Source of the DNA: a beta proteobacterium L13
Lineage (GTDB): Bacteria; Pseudomonadota; Gammaproteobacteria; Burkholderiales; Chromobacteriaceae
NCBI GenBank assembly: GCA_000335715.1
Contig: AMYZ01000016.1
Coordinates: 1 to 64,000, forward strand
Reading direction: 5' to 3'
DNA length: 64,000 nt
The notes under the pieces are model-generated. The model made no database searches. It had not been told where the DNA came from and was given only the letters and a program-made list of their open reading frames with translations. Shown in pieces: positions 46,727-56,222 of the stretch (positions within the stretch are counted from its first letter, which is position 1; each line of letters begins with the position of its first letter). The position numbers and the translations under genes were made by a program.

Positions 46727-48253
46727 ATGAGCGACATCGAATACAAGGTTCCCCTCCACACCGCCATCGTGTCCAAGACCGATCTGAGCGGCATGATTAC
46801 CTATGCCAATGACGCCTTTATCACCATTAGTGGTTTCAGCCGCGAAGAGCTGATAGGCAGACCGCACAATATCGTGCGCCATCCGGACATGCCTGCCGCC
46901 GCCTTTGCCGACTTGTGGGCAACGGTAGAGCAAAACAAACCCTGGCGCGGCATTGTAAAAAACCGTACCAAAGACGGCGGCTTCTACTGGGTACAGGCCA
47001 CCATCGTGCCTATCCGCAAAGCCGGCAAGGTTGTGGGCTATATGTCGGTACGCTACGCCGCCAGCGACGAGCAAATCGAACAGGCCGCCCGTTTATACGC
47101 CCAGCCCGGTGCAAAACTGCCCAAGCAAGGGGGCCTGAAGCGTCTGCTATCCATCAAGTCGGGCTATATCGCCGGCTCGCTATTCGTGATTGCGCTGCTG
47201 ATTACCGGCGGTATCCTCGGCATTGGCACCATCCAGCACAGCACCGAGCAGATCAACAAGGCCGACGGGCAATACCTGCGCAAGCTGGACGTGATCAGCC
47301 AGCTGGAAATCGACGCGACCCGCGCCCAGACCGCGCCGATTGCCCTGCGCCAAGCCAGCATTGCACGGCTAGGCAGCCACTATGCTGCCAACCCGCACAC
47401 CCCCGCAGATATCCGCGACCGCCTGAAAGGGCTGGATGCCCTGAACAATGCCGCCCGCCTGGCGCGTAGCAACGCGCTGGACGCCAGCCTGGAAAACCAG
47501 CTGCAAGTAGTAGTACAGCTGGCAGAACAGAACCGGCTACAGATTCTGCGCCAATCGGCACTGGAGGTTGGCCGCATTAACCAGCGCAACGAGCAGATTG
47601 TGGATATCTCGCTGCTGGGCATCATCCTGGGCATCGTGACCGTGGTGGCCTTTGGCCTGATCTTCATGCGCCAGATCGTGCGGCCGCTGGATTCGGCTAT
47701 CGAGAACTTCGAGAAAATCGCCGAGGGCGACCTGACCGGCGACGTGCCACTGGATGGTGCCGGGGAAACCGGCCACCTGCTGCGCTCCAGCGTAATCATG
47801 CAGATGCACCTGAAAGTGGTGATGGACGAGCTGAACCTGCTGGCAGGCCAGATCGACACCGCCTGCCTGAGCCTGAACACGGCCCTGTTCGAGATCAGCG
47901 ACCATTCCGAGGTACAGCACGACAAGCTGGAAGAAGCCAAGTCGTTCATGTCGCTGGACTTCATCTACGAGCTATCCAACCAGCTGGCCATACTGGACGA
48001 GCTGCTGGCCGACAAGGAAGTTGCCCCCCAGGTAGCCGACTGCATTGCCAGCATCACCAACCTGAACCGGCTGCAAACCTTTGCTCTGGAAGACTTCCTG
48101 GACAAGATCGACCTGATCCTGAAACTGATCGTGTCCAACCGGCAAGATACGCAAGAAGCCTATGCCATGTCGGCCAAACTGCACGAGGTGGCACAAACGC
48201 TGAACACGCTGGTGAACTACTTCGTACCGGACGGCAAAAAATACAATGCCTAA
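46727..48253 (+). CDS. Aer-like PAS membrane protein lacking a chemotaxis signalling domain
   Basis: 508 residues: an N-terminal Aer-type PAS domain (about 10-115) with [20 protein letters not shown] and KNRTKDGGFYWVQATI, a membrane helix near 145-168, an external helical region, a second helix near 292-312 and a HAMP segment (RPLDSAIENFEKIAEGDL). After that comes a helical tail of about 150 residues with no methyl-accepting hairpin tip (no [18 protein letters not shown]-like sequence). It therefore cannot work as an ordinary receptor. Overlap by 8 bases with the downstream HD-GYP gene suggests joint translation. Confidence 0.8.
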   Translation: MSDIEYKVPLHTAIVSKTDLSGMITYANDAFITISGFSREELIGRPHNIVRHPDMPAAAFADLWATVEQNKPWRGIVKNRTKDGGFYWVQATIVPIRKAGKVVGYMSVRYAASDEQIEQAARLYAQPGAKLPKQGGLKRLLSIKSGYIAGSLFVIALLITGGILGIGTIQHSTEQINKADGQYLRKLDVISQLEIDATRAQTAPIALRQASIARLGSHYAANPHTPADIRDRLKGLDALNNAARLARSNALDASLENQLQVVVQLAEQNRLQILRQSALEVGRINQRNEQIVDISLLGIILGIVTVVAFGLIFMRQIVRPLDSAIENFEKIAEGDLTGDVPLDGAGETGHLLRSSVIMQMHLKVVMDELNLLAGQIDTACLSLNTALFEISDHSEVQHDKLEEAKSFMSLDFIYELSNQLAILDELLADKEVAPQVADCIASITNLNRLQTFALEDFLDKIDLILKLIVSNRQDTQEAYAMSAKLHEVAQTLNTLVNYFVPDGKKYNA

Positions 48254-49463
48254 GCTGCGCAAAATCCATATCGATCAGGCGGTAGTCGGCATGTATGTTG
48301 CCAGCCTGGATTGTGACTGGACTGCACACCCATTCTGGCTGTCTCGCTTTTGCCTGCGCAACGCGGCGCAAATCGACATGCTGCGCCAGGAAGGCATACA
48401 GAGCTTTTACATCGATACAGAAAAAGGCAGGGATATCTCCCACGCCGCCTGTGCGCAAACCCCCGCTAGCCCCGCGGCGACGAAGAAAAGCCAGGCCCGC
48501 GCCACCCCCTTAAGCCAGGAGCTGGGCCTGGCACGCGACATTGTGCAGCGCACCGAAGCCATTACACAGGACCTGATGAAAGATGCCCGGCTGGGGCAGC
48601 GTCTGGATGTGGCCGCGCTGCATGGCATCAGCAGCGAGCTGTCCGGCTCGCTGGACCGCAACGCACTGGCACTGCGCATGGTAGCGCAGGTGTACAACAA
48701 GGATGCCTATACCTTTCAGCACTCGGTCAGCGTGGCGCTGTTATTGATGATTCTGCAGCACTATCAGGGCGCGCCCCACGAGATTGTGGTGGAAGCCGGC
48801 ATGGGCGGGCTGCTGCACGATATCGGCAAGACCCGCATCCCATTACAGCTACTCAACAAGCCTGGTCGCCACACACCGGAAGAGCGCCAGCTGATGCGCG
48901 AACACGTGCGTTTTAGCCAGCAGATTCTGGACGAAAACGGTATTCACTCACCCATCATCCGCGCCATTGCCCTGCAACACCACGAGCGCTACGACGGTAC
49001 CGGCTACCCGCTGGGGCTGGCGGGGGATGCCATTTCGGTCTACGGCCAGCAAGCCGCCATTATCGATGTGTACGACGCCATTACCTCAGACCGCTGCTAT
49101 CACAAAGGCCTGCCCGCGCCGGTGGCCATCAAGAAAATCTTTGAGCTGGGCAAAAACCACTTCCACCCGAAAGTCGTACGCGATGTTGTGCACTGCTTTG
49201 GCATTTACCCGCCGGGCACCCTGGTCCGCCTGGCCAGCGGCAAACTGGCCGTAGTGAAGCGCCATGCAGATGGCGACCTGACCCGCCCCGAAGTGGTGGT
49301 GTTCTTTGACACCCAGCGCAACCAGCGCCTCAAACCGGAAAGCATCAACCTGGCCATACGCTATGGCCCCCATGCCGACGACCATGTGGTGCACCACGAG
49401 GCAGCCGAGAGCTGGCAAGCACTGCTACCGGATATCAACCAGCTCTTGCTGGATAGCCACTGA
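48246..49463 (+). CDS. HD-GYP domain cyclic-di-GMP phosphodiesterase
   Basis: A 405-residue protein with an N-terminal DUF3391-type domain (about 1-125) and a complete HD-GYP domain: HDIGK at 191-195 and [11 protein letters not shown] at 245-255, then [15 protein letters not shown]. These are the metal ligands and the partner-binding GYP loop of active cyclic-di-GMP phosphodiesterases, so lowering cyclic-di-GMP is the expected role. It lies between two Aer-like PAS proteins and follows the degenerate HD-GYP, hinting at oxygen- or redox-linked control of motility. Confidence 0.92.
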   Translation: MPKLRKIHIDQAVVGMYVASLDCDWTAHPFWLSRFCLRNAAQIDMLRQEGIQSFYIDTEKGRDISHAACAQTPASPAATKKSQARATPLSQELGLARDIVQRTEAITQDLMKDARLGQRLDVAALHGISSELSGSLDRNALALRMVAQVYNKDAYTFQHSVSVALLLMILQHYQGAPHEIVVEAGMGGLLHDIGKTRIPLQLLNKPGRHTPEERQLMREHVRFSQQILDENGIHSPIIRAIALQHHERYDGTGYPLGLAGDAISVYGQQAAIIDVYDAITSDRCYHKGLPAPVAIKKIFELGKNHFHPKVVRDVVHCFGIYPPGTLVRLASGKLAVVKRHADGDLTRPEVVVFFDTQRNQRLKPESINLAIRYGPHADDHVVHHEAAESWQALLPDINQLLLDSH

Positions 49464-49506
49464 CACACAGCCATCCCCTTATCTTTCCCTTACCGACCCG
49501 ATCACC

Positions 49507-51087
49507 ATGCGCACAAACCAGCCTGTCAGCCAGACCGAAATACCGTTTACCGAAGGCATCATCGTGACCCAGACCACCCTGGACGGCACGATTACCTATG
49601 CCAACGACCGCTTTGTAGAGCTCTCCGGTTTTAGCCGGGAAGAGCTGCTGGGCCAGCCCCACAATATCGTGCGCCACCCGGAAATGCCGCCCGTGCTGTT
49701 TGCCGACTTGTGGCACAGCGTGAAGCAAGGGCATTGCTGGCGGGGCCTGGTAAAAAACCGCACCAAAAACGGTGATTACTACTGGGTAGACGCTTTTGTC
49801 GTGCCGGTACTGGAAGGCGACAATATCACCGGCTATATGTCGGTACGTACCCCGGCCAGCCGGGCTGACATCCAGCAAGCCGAGCAAACCTACCCGGCCC
49901 TGCTCGCGGGCAAGCGCTGGCAAAAACCACCCAAAACCGGGCGCATCATGGTCTGGTTCCGCCCGCTGTACGTCATCATGATGACGCTGATGGTGATGCT
50001 GGCCGGTGCCATGCATCCCGACCAAAGCGGGCTGCTGATCAGTGCACTGGGCATGGTGGCGACTGGCCTGTGGCTGGTGCTGGAGCGCCAGCGCAAACAG
50101 CAGCAACAGGCACTGCTGCAGGCCTGTCGCAATATTGCCCAGGGCAAACTCACCAACCCTCTGAGCATCAACCGTGCCGGGGACCAGGGCAAAATGGAAA
50201 GCGCGCTGGCTTACATGCAGGTAAACCTGAAAGTGATGCTGGATAACCTGCAATGGACCGCGCACCAGCAAACCCGCAATACCCAGCGGGTCCAGGTCGC
50301 CGTAGGCGAATTGCTGGGGCATATCGATGACAGTACAACCGCCGTTACCCAGATGGGCGCCGCGGTAGAAGAGCTTTCCGCCTCGATCGAACAAGTGGCC
50401 GCCAATGCCGAACACACCGCACGGCTAAGCCAGCATACCCGGGAAAACCTGCAACAAAGCGTGAGCCAGATGGCCAGCTCACAAAACCGCAACCAGGCTG
50501 CAGCCCAGGCCGTAGAAGAAGCGCAGAACACCATTCGCGCGCTTTCCAGTGCCATCGGGAGTATTTCCCAGGTAACACAGACCATTCACGACATTGCCGA
50601 CCAGACCAACCTGCTGGCCCTGAACGCCGCCATCGAAGCCGCTCGCGCGGGCGAAAGCGGGCGCGGTTTTGCGGTAGTGGCGGACGAAGTACGCAAGCTG
50701 GCCGAGCGCACCAGCCTGAGCACAGACGAAATCAAGCACCTGGTCAGCAATGTACAGTTGGCCGCCAAAGGCACCGTCGATGCGATCGCCGCCATCACGC
50801 AGGAAACGCGGGCCGGCGTGGAAACCGTGCAGCAAACACTGACCCGGCTGGACGCCCTGCAGCAAGGCTCCGGCGAGGTGAACATGATGATGCAGGAAAT
50901 CGCGGTCACCAATGCCCAGCAGTCAGCCACCGCCGGCCACCTGGCCGAACGCATGACATTGATCTCAGCCAGGTTCGATGCATCGACCGAACAGATTGCC
51001 ACCGCCAGACAAGCCATTGCCGGCCTGGCCAGCGAGGCGGCCCAGGTGGCCACCCTGGCCAGTGCGTTTGAGGTAGAAAAACGCTGA
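49507..51087 (+). CDS. Aer-like PAS chemoreceptor (methyl-accepting chemotaxis protein)
   Basis: 526 residues. An N-terminal Aer-type PAS domain (about 10-120) very similar to that of the gene two places upstream ([20 protein letters not shown]) is followed by two closely spaced hydrophobic segments (about 152-185) and a full signalling domain with the hairpin tip [20 protein letters not shown] from about residue 365. Aer-type receptors sense redox or oxygen through FAD in the PAS domain. The start is ATG 49507; an earlier in-frame ATG would overlap the HD-GYP gene. Confidence 0.92.
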   Translation: MRTNQPVSQTEIPFTEGIIVTQTTLDGTITYANDRFVELSGFSREELLGQPHNIVRHPEMPPVLFADLWHSVKQGHCWRGLVKNRTKNGDYYWVDAFVVPVLEGDNITGYMSVRTPASRADIQQAEQTYPALLAGKRWQKPPKTGRIMVWFRPLYVIMMTLMVMLAGAMHPDQSGLLISALGMVATGLWLVLERQRKQQQQALLQACRNIAQGKLTNPLSINRAGDQGKMESALAYMQVNLKVMLDNLQWTAHQQTRNTQRVQVAVGELLGHIDDSTTAVTQMGAAVEELSASIEQVAANAEHTARLSQHTRENLQQSVSQMASSQNRNQAAAQAVEEAQNTIRALSSAIGSISQVTQTIHDIADQTNLLALNAAIEAARAGESGRGFAVVADEVRKLAERTSLSTDEIKHLVSNVQLAAKGTVDAIAAITQETRAGVETVQQTLTRLDALQQGSGEVNMMMQEIAVTNAQQSATAGHLAERMTLISARFDASTEQIATARQAIAGLASEAAQVATLASAFEVEKR

Positions 51088-51180
51088 TGCCTGCCTGTCT
51101 GCCCATCATGCTGTTACAGGCGCAGGCTTGCCCGGGAATGCGCAGGCGGCGATACTCGGTTTTTTAGCCGACTGCGCCCC

Positions 51181-51897
51181 ATGAAACACACCGTGCTTTT
51201 TGTTGAGGACGACGCCGAGCTGGCCGCGCTGATGCGCGACTTTCTGGCGCGCCACGATCTGGACGTGATCATCGAGCCACGCGGAGATACCGCACTGGAT
51301 GCCGTCGCCCGTGTGCAGCCTGCCTTGATCCTGCTGGATATCATGCTGCCGGGCAAAGACGGCCTCACCCTGTGCCGTGAATTGCGGCCAACCTTTCACG
51401 GCCCCATCGTGATGCTCACCTCGCTGGACAGCGACATGAACCATATCCTGGGGCTGGAGCTGGGTGCCAACGACTATATCCTCAAAACCACCCCACCCGC
51501 TGTCGTAGCGGCTCGCCTGCGCGCCCAGTTGCGCCAGCACAGCCCCGTAGCCCCCGCCGTACCTGCACCTGCGCCTGCCAGCCAGCCGCAGCGCCTGACA
51601 TTTGGCACACTGATCATCGACGGCCCCTGCCGGGAAGTGCTGCTCGCTGGCGAACGTGTCGCGCTCTCTACCTCGGATTTCGACCTGCTATGGCAGCTGG
51701 CCAGCCACGCCGGCGAAATCCAGGATCGCGACACCTTGCTGCGCGTGATGCGTGGCCTGAGCTACGACGGCCTGGACCGCAGCATCGACATTGCCGTGTC
51801 CCGGCTGCGTAAGAAACTGGGGGATGATCCACTCGCCCCACAACGTATCAAGACGGTACGCAACAAAGGCTATCTATTCTCGCCGGCAGGCTGGTAA
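51181..51897 (+). CDS. OmpR-family response regulator (RstA-like)
   Basis: 238 residues: a receiver domain (1-115) with acidic pocket E9-D10-D11, phospho-acceptor D53 (LLDIMLPGKDG) and the switch region, then an Ala/Pro linker (about 120-138) and a winged-helix DNA-binding domain (142-238) with the SFDLLWQLASHAGEI and RSIDIAVSRLRKKLGDD helices and KTVRNKGYLF. Coupled to the histidine kinase gene 3 bases downstream. The acidic LVAP-rich linker and kinase partner resemble RstA/RstB. The dispersed word at 51383 encodes LRPT. Confidence 0.92.
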   Translation: MKHTVLFVEDDAELAALMRDFLARHDLDVIIEPRGDTALDAVARVQPALILLDIMLPGKDGLTLCRELRPTFHGPIVMLTSLDSDMNHILGLELGANDYILKTTPPAVVAARLRAQLRQHSPVAPAVPAPAPASQPQRLTFGTLIIDGPCREVLLAGERVALSTSDFDLLWQLASHAGEIQDRDTLLRVMRGLSYDGLDRSIDIAVSRLRKKLGDDPLAPQRIKTVRNKGYLFSPAGW

Positions 51898-51900
51898 GCC

Positions 51901-53199
51901 ATGCGTAAACTGTTCATCCAGTTTTACCTGCTGTTGATCTTCAGCTTTCTGGTGGCCGTATCGCTCGCCGGCCTGGTGTACAAGGAAGTGGCCGAAAAGG
52001 CCGGTGACCGCGCGCTGGCAGACCTGCTGAAAACCACGCTCACGCTGATCGAGCACACGCTGGATGGCGTACCGCAAGCGCAGTGGCCTGCCGAGCTGGC
52101 CAAGCTCGATCACGAGCTGGACTTCAATGTCGCGCTGCAGCCACTACAAAGCCTGCCGCTTGACCCGGTATCCATGCAGGCCCTGTTGCGTGGCGACATC
52201 GTGATGCTGGAGGACGATCTGGTCTACCTGCAGCGCGTCAAGCAGTCGCAATATGCACTCGTTGCCGGGCCAATGAGCTATCTGGTGTTCATGCACGAGC
52301 TAAAGTGGCTGGACTACGCCCTGCTCACCATGATCGGCCTGTCGCTCGCCATACCCGTACTGCTATGGATGCGGCCACACTGGAACGAGCTGGTACAGCT
52401 GGAAAACGCCGCCAAACAGCTCAGCCAGGGGCAGTTTCAGGCACGCGTCAGCCTGGCGCCGACTTCTGGCCTGCAACCGCTGGCACGCGGCTTTAACCAT
52501 ATGGCAGAAAGCGTGGAACGCCTGCTGGAAAGCAAACAAACCCTGATCAATGCCGTGGCGCACGAGCTGCGCACGCCACTGGCACGACTACGCTACCGCC
52601 TCGCCTTGCTGGATGTGGACGCGGCCAACCCGGTACACGAGGGCATAGAGCGCGACCTCAACAACATCGGCTCGCTGATTGACGAACTGCTGCTACACGC
52701 CCGGCTGGGCCGCCCTGACCTGCCCATGCAGCCAGAAACCCTCCCGGCCCACGCCTGGCTACGCCAGCGGCTGGACGACCTGACCAGCCATCACCCGCAG
52801 CTACGGGTAAGCTTGCGGGTATATCAGGATAGCCTGCATGCAGACCCGACCTTGCTGGCACGGGCGCTGGATAATCTGCTGAACAATGCGGCCAACTACG
52901 GCCAGGGCGAAATCGAGCTGAGCTTTACTGTACTTAATGGTGAGCAGCAGCTAAGCGTGTCCGATAACGGGCATGGTATCGCCGAAGCCGACCGCACCAA
53001 CGTGCTAGAGCCGTTTGTGCGGCTAGATCCAAGCCGTGGTGCCGGCCAGGGTGGCTATGGCCTGGGCTTGGCCATCGTGCGGCAGATCATGCTGGCACAT
53101 CATGGCCATATCCGGATAGACAGCAGCCCACTGGGCGGTGCGCGCTTTACCCTGGGCTGGCCGGAGCAACAAAGCGATACAACGATGAACAATTCATAA
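51901..53199 (+). CDS. Sensor histidine kinase (RstB-like)
   Basis: 432 residues with two membrane helices (about 6-26 and 138-158) around a periplasmic domain of about 110 residues, a HAMP segment, an H-box INAVAHELRTPLARLRYRL with H221, and an ATPase domain with the N-box NLLNNAANYG, DNGHGIAE and GYGLGLAIV. INAVAHELRTPLAR is the RstB form of the H-box. The N-box overlaps a copy of the dispersed word (52887-52896). Ligand unknown. It forms an operon with the response regulator. Confidence 0.92.
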   Translation: MRKLFIQFYLLLIFSFLVAVSLAGLVYKEVAEKAGDRALADLLKTTLTLIEHTLDGVPQAQWPAELAKLDHELDFNVALQPLQSLPLDPVSMQALLRGDIVMLEDDLVYLQRVKQSQYALVAGPMSYLVFMHELKWLDYALLTMIGLSLAIPVLLWMRPHWNELVQLENAAKQLSQGQFQARVSLAPTSGLQPLARGFNHMAESVERLLESKQTLINAVAHELRTPLARLRYRLALLDVDAANPVHEGIERDLNNIGSLIDELLLHARLGRPDLPMQPETLPAHAWLRQRLDDLTSHHPQLRVSLRVYQDSLHADPTLLARALDNLLNNAANYGQGEIELSFTVLNGEQQLSVSDNGHGIAEADRTNVLEPFVRLDPSRGAGQGGYGLGLAIVRQIMLAHHGHIRIDSSPLGGARFTLGWPEQQSDTTMNNS

Positions 53200-53283
53200 C
53201 AGACAAGTAGCAGGCAACTACCTAACATGGCGCCAGACGTTGAATACAACGTATACACCCTACTCTTTGCAAAGGATTTCACC

Positions 53284-53472
53284 ATGAAAAAACTGACTCT
53301 GGTTGCTGCTGGTCTGGCTTTCGCTGTTGCTGCTTCCGCTGGTTTCGCTGCTGATGCCAAGAAACCTGCTGCTTCTGCCCCTGCTGCTGAAAAGAAAGTA
53401 GAAAAGAAAGCTGAAAAGAAAGCAGAGAAAAAAGTTGTTAAGGCTAAAAAAGCCGCTTCCGCTGCCAAGTAA
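53284..53472 (+). CDS. Small exported Lys/Ala-rich protein
   Basis: 62 residues: a signal peptide MKKLTLVAAGLAFAVAASAG cleaved at FA/AD, then a mature region of about 40 residues made almost wholly of Lys, Ala, Glu and Pro with repeated KKAEKKAEKK blocks. AAGGA precedes the ATG and a strong terminator follows, so it is a single-gene unit. Codon use (many GCT, GTT, AAA) differs from neighbours and suggests high expression. It recalls small basic exported proteins such as Asr-like acid-shock proteins, but similarity may be compositional only. Function unknown. Confidence 0.75.
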   Translation: MKKLTLVAAGLAFAVAASAGFAADAKKPAASAPAAEKKVEKKAEKKAEKKVVKAKKAASAAK

Positions 53473-53486
53473 TCCGGCTGCAGGAT

Positions 53487-53516
53487 AAAAAAGGGCACCT
53501 TGCGGTGCCCTTTTTT
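53487..53516. terminator. Strong bidirectional terminator
   Basis: A perfect 13-bp stem, AAAAAAGGGCACC / GGTGCCCTTTTTT with loop TTGC, between convergent genes. Confidence 0.93.
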
Positions 53517-53556
53517 CATATCAGCCTGCCGGAAAACAGAGCAGGACATGACCTGG

Positions 53557-54273
53557 CTAACTTGCCAGTGCCTGCTTTTGCAATAGCACCAGTTCGGCAA
53601 TGCCTTTTTCGGCCAATACCATCAGTGCATTCATTTCATCACGGCTGAATGGTGCACCTTCCGCAGTACCTTGTACCTCGATAAAACGGCCATCACCGGT
53701 CATCACCACATTCATGTCGGTTTCGCAGCCCGAGTCTTCCACATAGTCCAGATCCAGCACCGGCTGCCCCGCCACCACCCCCACCGAAATGGCAGCAACG
53801 TGGTCACGCAAAGGGCTTTCTGCCAGCTTGCCTGCCGCGATCAAGCCGGCAATCGCATCGGCCAAAGCAACAAAAGCACCGGTAATGCTGGCAGTACGCG
53901 TACCACCATCGGCCTGGATGACATCGCAGTCGATCAGTATCTGGCGCTCGCCCAGTTTTTGCAGGTCTACCACGGCACGCAGGCTGCGGCCGATCAGACG
54001 CTGGATTTCCTGCGTGCGGCCAGACTGCTTGCCGCTAGCTGCTTCGCGGCGCATACGGCTACCGGTAGAGCGCGGCAACATGCCGTACTCGGCCGTGACC
54101 CAGCCCTGCCCCTTACCTTTCAGGAATGACGGCACCGACTCTTCCACGCTGGCAGTACAGATGACTTTGGTATCCCCGCACTCTATCAACACCGAGCCTT
54201 CGGCATGTTTGGTGTAATGGCGGGTAAGGCGGACGGTGCGCAGGGCATCTGCGGCGCGTTGGGATGGGCGCAT
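53557..54273 (-). CDS. rph: Ribonuclease PH
   Basis: A 238-residue phosphate-dependent 3'-exoribonuclease for tRNA 3' maturation. [20 protein letters not shown] at the N-terminus, [35 protein letters not shown] with the phosphate-binding arginines, and [20 protein letters not shown] are the hallmarks. It is last of a minus-strand series kinase-phosphatase-rph. Full length, in contrast to the frameshifted copy in some E. coli strains. Confidence 0.97.
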   Translation of the reverse strand: MRPSQRAADALRTVRLTRHYTKHAEGSVLIECGDTKVICTASVEESVPSFLKGKGQGWVTAEYGMLPRSTGSRMRREAASGKQSGRTQEIQRLIGRSLRAVVDLQKLGERQILIDCDVIQADGGTRTASITGAFVALADAIAGLIAAGKLAESPLRDHVAAISVGVVAGQPVLDLDYVEDSGCETDMNVVMTGDGRFIEVQGTAEGAPFSRDEMNALMVLAEKGIAELVLLQKQALAS

Positions 54274-54337
54274 GCGGTTTCTCTCGGTACGTCTGAAACC
54301 GGCATTCTAGCGCAAAGCCTTAGCGGGCTGACGGGTA

Positions 54338-55201
54338 TCAGACGCGCTTCAGGCCCTGGGTAAGCTCGCTATCCATCAGCGTGGACTGCCAGGTTTGCTC
54401 GGTTTGCGTGTCGGCAAGCATTTCGCTGTCGATGAAACCCTCCCGCCCCGGGACAAATTGCTCGTCAGACAGAAGCTGCAAGGCAATAGCGCTCAGGTTG
54501 TCACTATGTGCACCTGCACGCTTTTCGGCCACGCTGAGCAGCGCTGGCACCACCATGGCTGGCAAGCGGCCAACAAAAGCCCTGGCGATTTCATCGTCGC
54601 GCAGCGGCCCCCATACCCCGTCGGAGCACAGCAGCAAAGTATCGCCATGGTTCAGCGGCAAGGTTTCGGCCAGCTCGATATCCGGTTCGCCGATAGCGCC
54701 CAGGCAGTTGTAGATGCGGTTACGCGCCGGGTGGTCGTGGGCGTCGGCCTCGTTCAGAAAACCGGTATCGATCAGACGTTGTACATGGCTGTGGTCGTGG
54801 CTACGCCAGGCTACCTGGCCGTCTCGCAGCAGATAAAAGCGGGAGTCGCCTGCGTGCGCTACCCAAGCCTCGTCGTCCTGGATCACCGCCACCACCACCG
54901 TGGTACTGGGCACTTCGCTCATACGGTGACGAATGGCGTGATCCAGTATGGCCTGATGGGATTCTTGCCCGGCATTGAGCAGGAAGCGTCGCGGATGCTG
55001 CAACCGGGGCTTGGCGGCCTTCTTGAACAATTCGCTGAACACATCTACTGCAATCTGGGCTGCCACCTCGCCATGCGCATGGCCGCCCATACCATCAGCC
55101 AATACCAATAGCTGCGCCTGCTCGGTACAGACTACGCCGATGCGATCTTCGTTATAGGGGCGACCGCCTACTCTGGTATCTACCGCAATGGCAAATTTCA
55201 T
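54338..55201 (-). CDS. PP2C-family protein serine/threonine phosphatase
   Basis: 287 residues with the PP2C motifs: RPYNEDRIG, LVLADGMGGHAHGEVAA, WVAHAGDSRFYLLRDG, LLCSDGVWGPL and AHSDNLSAIAL, providing the acidic metal ligands. The C-terminal extension of about 45 residues after the core is polar. The gene begins 2 bases after the kinase gene ends, so the two form a reversible phosphorylation pair, like Stk/Stp systems. Confidence 0.93.
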   Translation of the reverse strand: MKFAIAVDTRVGGRPYNEDRIGVVCTEQAQLLVLADGMGGHAHGEVAAQIAVDVFSELFKKAAKPRLQHPRRFLLNAGQESHQAILDHAIRHRMSEVPSTTVVVAVIQDDEAWVAHAGDSRFYLLRDGQVAWRSHDHSHVQRLIDTGFLNEADAHDHPARNRIYNCLGAIGEPDIELAETLPLNHGDTLLLCSDGVWGPLRDDEIARAFVGRLPAMVVPALLSVAEKRAGAHSDNLSAIALQLLSDEQFVPGREGFIDSEMLADTQTEQTWQSTLMDSELTQGLKRV

Positions 55202-55203
55202 GC

Positions 55204-56142
55204 TTATCGCCCTATTAGCCGGCCAAGCCAGGCGGACACGCCGCGCGGTGGCTCGGGGGTAACGTAGTTTTTGTCGCGTAGCCGCTTTTGCATTTCACTC
55301 AGGCTGGCCAGACGGGTGAGCGGGTCCAGCCCCAGGCAGTCGTCCACCAGAGCCAACAGCTCGGGGGAGTAATAACGGGCAAACGCCTTGCTGGCCGGAA
55401 CCACCTTGTCCTGCTTCAGGCGCAGGTCTGCCGAGGGCAGCTTGTCGCCACCCATGGCCATGTACATGCAGGCACCCAGCGCGTAGATATCGGTCCACGG
55501 GCCCAGCTTGGCCTGGGCATCATACTGCTCGGGCGCGGCATAGCCCGGGGTAAACATGCTGGCCAAATGCTGGGCACGCCCCAGAGTCTGGCGGGCGGCA
55601 CCAAAATCCAGCAACACCGGTGTGCCGTTACGACGCAGGTAAATATTGGCTGGCTTGATATCCAGATGCAGCAAATGCTGCAGATGCACTTCGCGCAGGC
55701 CACCGATCAGCTCGGCAAACAGCCGGCGCAGACGGGGTTCGGCAATGCCCTGCGGCGACAGCTCGATTTCCTTGGCCAGCGGCCGTCCTTCGGTATAGTC
55801 CATCACCATGTAGACGGTCTGGTTGGCGCGAAAGAAGTTACTCACTCTGACAATATTGGGGTGCTGGATAGCGGCCAGGATACGTGCCTCTTCAAAAAAG
55901 CACTTTAAGCCCAGCTTGAATGCCTCCCGATCAAGCTCGTTCAGCACGGTAACATCCGATTTGCCACGTCGGCCGGTCATGGAAAGTGGCAGATATTCTT
56001 TGATAGCGTATTTACGGTCGTACTGGTCCAGCGCCAGATAAACCTCGCTAAAACCGCCCGAACTCAGGCTGCGCACCACGGTGTAATCTTCCAGCCGTGT
56101 ACCCACCGGCAGTGCTCGCTGCTTGGATTGCGTAGTGTCCAT
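55204..56142 (-). CDS. Eukaryotic-type serine/threonine protein kinase
   Basis: 312 residues. Kinase landmarks are the glycine loop SSGGFSEVY, K48 in YAIKEYLP, E85/E86 in FFEEARIL, the catalytic loop HLDIKPANIY (H159-D161, leucine in place of arginine in HRD) and DFGAARQ (179-185), then PGYAAPEQY. There is no transmembrane segment or PASTA domain, so it is a soluble kinase. HLD loops are common in this bacterial subfamily and do not imply loss of activity. Substrates unknown; partner phosphatase adjacent; divergent from yicC. Confidence 0.93.
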   Translation of the reverse strand: MDTTQSKQRALPVGTRLEDYTVVRSLSSGGFSEVYLALDQYDRKYAIKEYLPLSMTGRRGKSDVTVLNELDREAFKLGLKCFFEEARILAAIQHPNIVRVSNFFRANQTVYMVMDYTEGRPLAKEIELSPQGIAEPRLRRLFAELIGGLREVHLQHLLHLDIKPANIYLRRNGTPVLLDFGAARQTLGRAQHLASMFTPGYAAPEQYDAQAKLGPWTDIYALGACMYMAMGGDKLPSADLRLKQDKVVPASKAFARYYSPELLALVDDCLGLDPLTRLASLSEMQKRLRDKNYVTPEPPRGVSAWLGRLIGR

Positions 56143-56222
56143 TGTTATAGTGTGCCAGCCTCAGGATCGATAGAACGATCCGGGGTCAGTTTCCAATTAT
56201 TCATTCCGTTTCGGGAGCCCCC

